A stretch of DNA of 18,304 nucleotides from Bacteriovoracaceae bacterium UBA2394 (GTDB taxonomy: Bacteria; Bdellovibrionota; UBA2394). Made by a program: the position numbers and the translations under genes. How positions within the stretch are numbered: the stretch's first letter is position 1; each line of letters begins with the position of its first letter. The stretch is from the NCBI GenBank assembly GCA_002343335.1, contig DDSI01000147.1, positions 1 through 18,304 of the forward strand. Reading direction: 5' to 3'. Below the pieces are notes generated by a model. It was not told the DNA's origin and did not search any database. It saw only the letters and a list, made by a program, of their open reading frames with translations. Shown piece after piece: positions 15,515-18,304 of the stretch.

Positions 15515-15619
15515 AAAAGCTCCTCTAATTAAGTGAGTTTGATTACTTTTTACTGAAACAGGTTAATGCCGATCACTTGAATGACTCCACTAACCATGGC
15601 CGCACACATGACGATCGTC

Positions 15620-16393
15620 TCAGTAGCCATGCATATCGTCCCAGTAGGGTTTTTTCACATAATGGCCATGCAAGGATTGCTCGTAAGACCGATTTAAAAA
15701 TGCCTTCGAGTCATAAGGGGGACTCCGTTTAATCGTATCTTTGGTAAGATCTATTTTGATCACGTGGTCCATCCAACTGATTTGGGAGCACCACGTGGGA
15801 GAAATCAGAACCTTTTTACTCGGCCACCATCGAATGGTGTCGATCACGAGATACCGAATAGACCAAGTTTCATCTTCGAGAAGAAAATCTTCCACGCTTC
15901 CCATCCGCCCGTCGAGCGATTCAACGCCGTAACCTTTGACTTCAAATGCGGACCGCAAATGCGAATCTTCCTTTTGATTTGCAACAGGCTCGGGAGGGGT
16001 CAAATTATTTTGCACTTCAATGAGATGGTAGGGATAAATTCCGTAACCCCATGTGCCCGGAAAGGCCCAGTAATAGGGCCAACCAAAGTAGTTAAAATAC
16101 TCGATCTCAAGCTGTCGAGAAACAGGCTGGTGAGACTCGAAAGAAGGAGAATTTTTAATTTGCTCACGAGTGAGATCAACGGAGATGAGAACGTCATTGT
16201 AGCGAAAGCCCTTTTCAATGGAGAGAGGAGAAATAAGAACGTACTCACGCCCTGCTAGCCAGCTTCCCGTCGCAACCACGAGATATCGAATTGTCCAACG
16301 ATAATCGTCGAAGTAGATATCGTGCACTTTACCGATTGTTCCATCTTTGGCTGCGAGCGGACTACCCTTCAGCAAGCGCAAGGAGTGGAGCAT
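15620..16393 (-). CDS. Double PRC-barrel protein
   Basis: A 257-residue cytoplasmic protein with two PRC-barrel domains. The first (about residues 5-76) has KDGTIGKVHDIYFDDYRWTI, RYLVVATG, REYVLISP and VDLTREQIKNSP. The second (about 149-226) repeats this as LDGRMGSVEDFLLEDETWSI, RYLVIDT, KKVLISP and IDLTKDTIKRSPPYD. Between them is a Trp/Tyr-rich linker (95-123). PRC barrels occur in photosynthetic reaction-centre H subunits and RimM; stand-alone double copies like this are often found in stress-related gene clusters, with no defined biochemical role. The ATG at 16393 follows GGGAGAG. It lies 17 bases downstream of the CBS gene and is probably in its operon. Confidence 0.85.
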   Translation of the reverse strand: MLHSLRLLKGSPLAAKDGTIGKVHDIYFDDYRWTIRYLVVATGSWLAGREYVLISPLSIEKGFRYNDVLISVDLTREQIKNSPSFESHQPVSRQLEIEYFNYFGWPYYWAFPGTWGYGIYPYHLIEVQNNLTPPEPVANQKEDSHLRSAFEVKGYGVESLDGRMGSVEDFLLEDETWSIRYLVIDTIRWWPSKKVLISPTWCSQISWMDHVIKIDLTKDTIKRSPPYDSKAFLNRSYEQSLHGHYVKKPYWDDMHGY

Positions 16394-16410
16394 GATCAGC
16401 TCTCCCGCCT

Positions 16411-17019
16411 CTACGCAGCTTTACGAGCTTTGGAAGATTTTATTTTCTTCATCTTGCGGAGTGGGGGCGTCTTTTCTTCCGAGCCGTTCCTTTTTAGAAA
16501 ATAATAGGCCCCGGCTACGGCCGCGAGCGCGCCAACGACTGCAGCAGAAGTGACTGCCACCTTTGGCTTTGCAAGAGCGCGAAAGCCGCGAATATATATA
16601 CTTTCTGGACGAACGATGTCTTGAAGCGTTCCCGATGAAATTCCCAGGTTATCTTGCAACAAATCGTTGACGGAAACGATTCCCACTAACCGATCTTCGC
16701 CATCAATTATCGGAAGTCGACGCACGTGGTGACGTCGCATAAGTTCGGCGGCTTCGCTCACGTCCTGATCCGAGTATGCGCAAATCACATCAGGACTCAT
16801 CACATCCTTGACGAGCACGTTTTCCAGATTTTCTCCATTCGCAATACACCGTACGACGATATCGCGATCCGTGAGAATTCCTTGGAGCTTCTTGCCCTCA
16901 CACACAGGAAGGGCGCCCACATTTAGTTTTTTCATCGCTTTCGCTGCGTTACGAAGTGTGTCGGTGGGATGAATCGTTTCAACACCAAAATTCATGTGAT
17001 CTTTTATCATCTGTTGCAT
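16411..17019 (-). CDS. CBS-pair protein with C-terminal membrane segment
   Basis: The protein has 202 residues from the ATG at 17019. A GTG at 17025 and an ATG at 17010 are also possible, and no site has a clear ribosome sequence, perhaps because translation is coupled to the upstream gene it overlaps by 41 bases. Two CBS domains are plain: residues about 5-60 (ending GILTDRDIVVR) and 70-125 (VKDVMSPDVI to GIVSVNDLL). CBS pairs sense adenosine nucleotides in many proteins. After them come a transmembrane helix (about 153-174) and a tail rich in Lys/Arg (KKIKSSKARKAA), so the sensor pair may be held at the inner membrane. The partner and output are unknown. Confidence 0.88.
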   Translation of the reverse strand: MQQMIKDHMNFGVETIHPTDTLRNAAKAMKKLNVGALPVCEGKKLQGILTDRDIVVRCIANGENLENVLVKDVMSPDVICAYSDQDVSEAAELMRRHHVRRLPIIDGEDRLVGIVSVNDLLQDNLGISSGTLQDIVRPESIYIRGFRALAKPKVAVTSAAVVGALAAVAGAYYFLKRNGSEEKTPPLRKMKKIKSSKARKAA

Positions 17020-17527
17020 GAGCACGATTCAAATCGAGTTTTTGAATTTCCGCACCGAACCTTGGTCTGTACGCGGAATAATCTGCTGCCGATCCTAAGA
17101 TTGCTCCAACCACTACTCCGTAAACAATGTGAGCCACGCAGTAGGCCACCGCCACTCCAGCTCCAATTTTTTGGAATCTCCGTAAAGGGTGCTCGATTCC
17201 AACGAGGTAAATGAGAGCGACCGCAACGACAAGTCCATGACAAAATCCAAAGAATCCACAGAGCACCAACGCAGTGACGTAGGCTTCATCGGGCACCATT
17301 CCAACGAGCAGCGCGTAAAGAAAGGCAAACAAAATCCCGGTGACATAATGGATGGCAAGCCCAATCGGTATGGAATTGTATTCGGTTTTACTTCCTATGC
17401 TTCCGATAGCGCGCACAAAATCTCCATTGGCAATTCTTCCGAAGTGGAGTGCGTAGAGAAAGGCTGCCATCGCCGTAGCACCTAAAATGCCGGCCAGCAG
17501 AATATTACCGAGTGGATTTCCCAACAT
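16979..17527 (-). CDS. Four-helix integral membrane protein, unknown function
   Basis: A 182-residue protein with four predicted transmembrane helices (about residues 7-29, 55-77, 84-109 and 121-145). Small conserved-looking features are IHYVTGILFAFLYALL, GFFGFCHGLVVAV and a polar C-terminal tail. I do not recognise the family with confidence; it resembles small DUF-type membrane proteins often found near stress genes. Its 3' end overlaps the CBS gene by 41 to 47 bases in another frame. It starts at the ATG at 17527 with a GAGG placed unusually close. It is likely the first gene of the CBS/PRC operon. Confidence 0.7.
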   Translation of the reverse strand: MLGNPLGNILLAGILGATAMAAFLYALHFGRIANGDFVRAIGSIGSKTEYNSIPIGLAIHYVTGILFAFLYALLVGMVPDEAYVTALVLCGFFGFCHGLVVAVALIYLVGIEHPLRRFQKIGAGVAVAYCVAHIVYGVVVGAILGSAADYSAYRPRFGAEIQKLDLNRAHATDDKRSHEFWC

Positions 17528-17585
17528 GCCCTCATCACAAACCTGTCATGCGGCTTTGTCGCTACACTTAGGTTAGAGGGAAAAG

Positions 17586-17612
17586 GTCCGAGCGACTGTG
17601 CGTCGCCCGGAC
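17586..17612 (-). terminator. Intrinsic terminator of the histone gene
   Basis: GTCCG-A-GCGAC / GTCGC-C-CGGAC forms an 11-position stem with one mismatch and a five-base loop. Read on the minus strand it starts seven bases after the histone stop and is followed by CTTTTCCC, a short U-run. This fits a rho-independent terminator separating the histone from the downstream membrane-protein operon. Confidence 0.7.
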
Positions 17613-17618
17613 ATCAAA

Positions 17619-17816
17619 TCACATTACGATAAAATCGTAATTTCGAACGGTCTTGCGTCCATTGGCCTTAGCGCGCTTCGCAGCTTGCTCTAACAGCCAG
17701 TAAGCCCAACCATTCAAACCATCCATCGCATCTCCAGCCGTATTGCAGCCATACTTTTTCAAGATCGCTTTTGCTTTGCTGGTCACGATGATGGGTTCCA
17801 TTTTCTTCTTTGCCAT
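17619..17816 (-). CDS. Bacterial histone-fold protein (Bd0055-like)
   Basis: The protein has 65 residues and starts at an ATG behind a very strong ribosome site (GAGGAGGGG, 17821-17830 on the other strand). It matches the short single-histone-fold pattern. A first helix (VTSKAKAILKKYG) is followed by NTAGDAMDGLNGWAYWLLEQ as the long central helix, then AAKRAKANGRKTVRNYDF, with the RKTV loop (54-57) and the following Asp61 typical of archaeal and bacterial histones. Bdellovibrio Bd0055, of similar size, is an abundant chromatin protein. The Trp pair (37 and 40) in the central helix and Cys24 are less usual. It has its own terminator and probably its own promoter, fitting high expression. It is the clearest phylogenetic hint in the window. 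Confidence 0.85.
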   Translation of the reverse strand: MAKKKMEPIIVTSKAKAILKKYGCNTAGDAMDGLNGWAYWLLEQAAKRAKANGRKTVRNYDFIVM

Positions 17817-17893
17817 AAAGTCCCCTCCTCAATAGGTCATTCAAGTTTAGAGTCTCCCTATTAAAGGCATCAAGCGCTACTCGCCTCGAAAGC

Positions 17894-17899
17894 ATTATA
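17894..17899 (-). promoter_or_regulatory. Possible -10 box upstream of the histone
   Basis: A perfect TATAAT on the minus strand lies about 78 bases before the histone start. No good -35 hexamer is found at 16-18 bases, so this is only a suggestion. The 133-base gap 17817-17949 must serve both the histone and the divergent CorA-type gene. Confidence 0.25.
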
Positions 17900-17949
17900 T
17901 TGAGCAAAACTATCGTGATTTCGAACAGCTTCTCCTATGAAATGGAAAG

Positions 17950-18304
17950 ATGCGACGGGTGCTCTTTCAATCTCCGAATTTTCAGTGGATTGATATTGTC
18001 GATCCCAAAAAGCAGGAGCTGACAGAGCTGGCAACGGAGTTTCACCTGCCTCCCGGGGTGTTGAGCGATTCCCTCAATCCAAAGCATCTTCCAAAATTGG
18101 AAACCCACGCCGGACATGTTTTTGCAATTTTAAGACATTTTGATTTAGAGGCAAAACGCAAGGCGGACTCGACCTCCGATCTAACCCGCAAAGTGGCGAT
18201 CTTCCTGTCGCCGCAACTTCTCATTACTATCCATCGGAAGGATCAACCGTTCTTTGCCTCCATTGCTGAGAACTTAAATCAGAATCCTAAGGAAAGTTCA
18301 GAGG
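17950..18304 (+). CDS. corA: CorA-type magnesium/cobalt transporter, N-terminal part
   Basis: The frame starts at the ATG at 17950 and is still open at the window end, giving 118 residues of the cytoplasmic N-terminal domain. The start FQWIDIVDPKKQELTELATE, then DSLNPKHLPKLE and VFAILRHFD, are typical of CorA family proteins, in which this region forms the funnel before the long stalk helix. KVAIFLSPQLLITIHRK is the usual central strand pair. The transmembrane GMN motif lies beyond the window, so transport of Mg2+ (or Co2+/Ni2+) is inferred from family only. The closely spaced GGAAAG before the start is a weak ribosome site. It is divergent from the histone. Confidence 0.87.
   Translation, partial: MRRVLFQSPNFQWIDIVDPKKQELTELATEFHLPPGVLSDSLNPKHLPKLETHAGHVFAILRHFDLEAKRKADSTSDLTRKVAIFLSPQLLITIHRKDQPFFASIAENLNQNPKESSE

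Noticed and set aside
15764..16258. A 164-codon plus-strand frame opposite the PRC gene
   Set aside because: It is antisense to a gene with two clear PRC-barrel repeats, and its translation has no recognisable domain or ribosome site.

Overview
The window is a gene-dense chromosomal stretch of a free-living Gram-negative bacterium. The best guess is a member of the Bdellovibrionota or a close deltaproteobacterial relative. This rests on a short histone-fold protein that looks like the Bdellovibrio histone Bd0055, on a flagellin, on a likely lipoprotein and an AsmA-like envelope protein, and on frequent TTG/GTG starts behind strong GAGGAG-type ribosome sites. I see no insertion sequence, phage gene, tRNA, rRNA or CRISPR array. 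No gene-free stretch exceeds 300 bases; the longest gap is about 230 bases (11611-11843).

Layout: 1-329 is the 3' end of an NAD(P)-binding F420-type reductase. It converges with methionine aminopeptidase (313-1077, minus). A pirin (1126-1836) and a small likely lipoprotein (1883-2344) follow on the plus strand. The minus strand then carries uppP and hemN (2348-4611). From 4674 to 11610 everything lies on the plus strand: a HAF-repeat secreted protein, an unusual flagellin, an unknown protein with a faint primase-like look, a YkgJ-type cysteine-cluster protein, an AsmA-like protein, a GST-fold protein, a P-loop kinase-like protein and exonuclease III. A Cas4-like plus DEDD nuclease fusion (DUF2779 type) occupies 11844-13385 and converges with a MATE exporter (13462-14841, minus).

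The right end (14913-17816) looks like a stress or housekeeping cluster. It holds a very basic DUF6496-type protein, a secreted HMA-like protein, a double PRC-barrel protein, a CBS-pair protein with a C-terminal membrane anchor, a four-helix membrane protein and the histone. A CorA-type transporter starts at 17950 and runs off the window.

The most striking item is the flagellin at 6010-7938. Normal N- and C-terminal flagellin helices flank an insert carrying exactly seven DxDxDG-type FG-GAP/VCBS motifs, 46 to 63 residues apart, as expected for a complete seven-bladed calcium-binding beta-propeller displayed on the filament. Its start is preceded by a stable hairpin and a possible 16-codon leader ORF whose stop lies two bases before the flagellin start codon.
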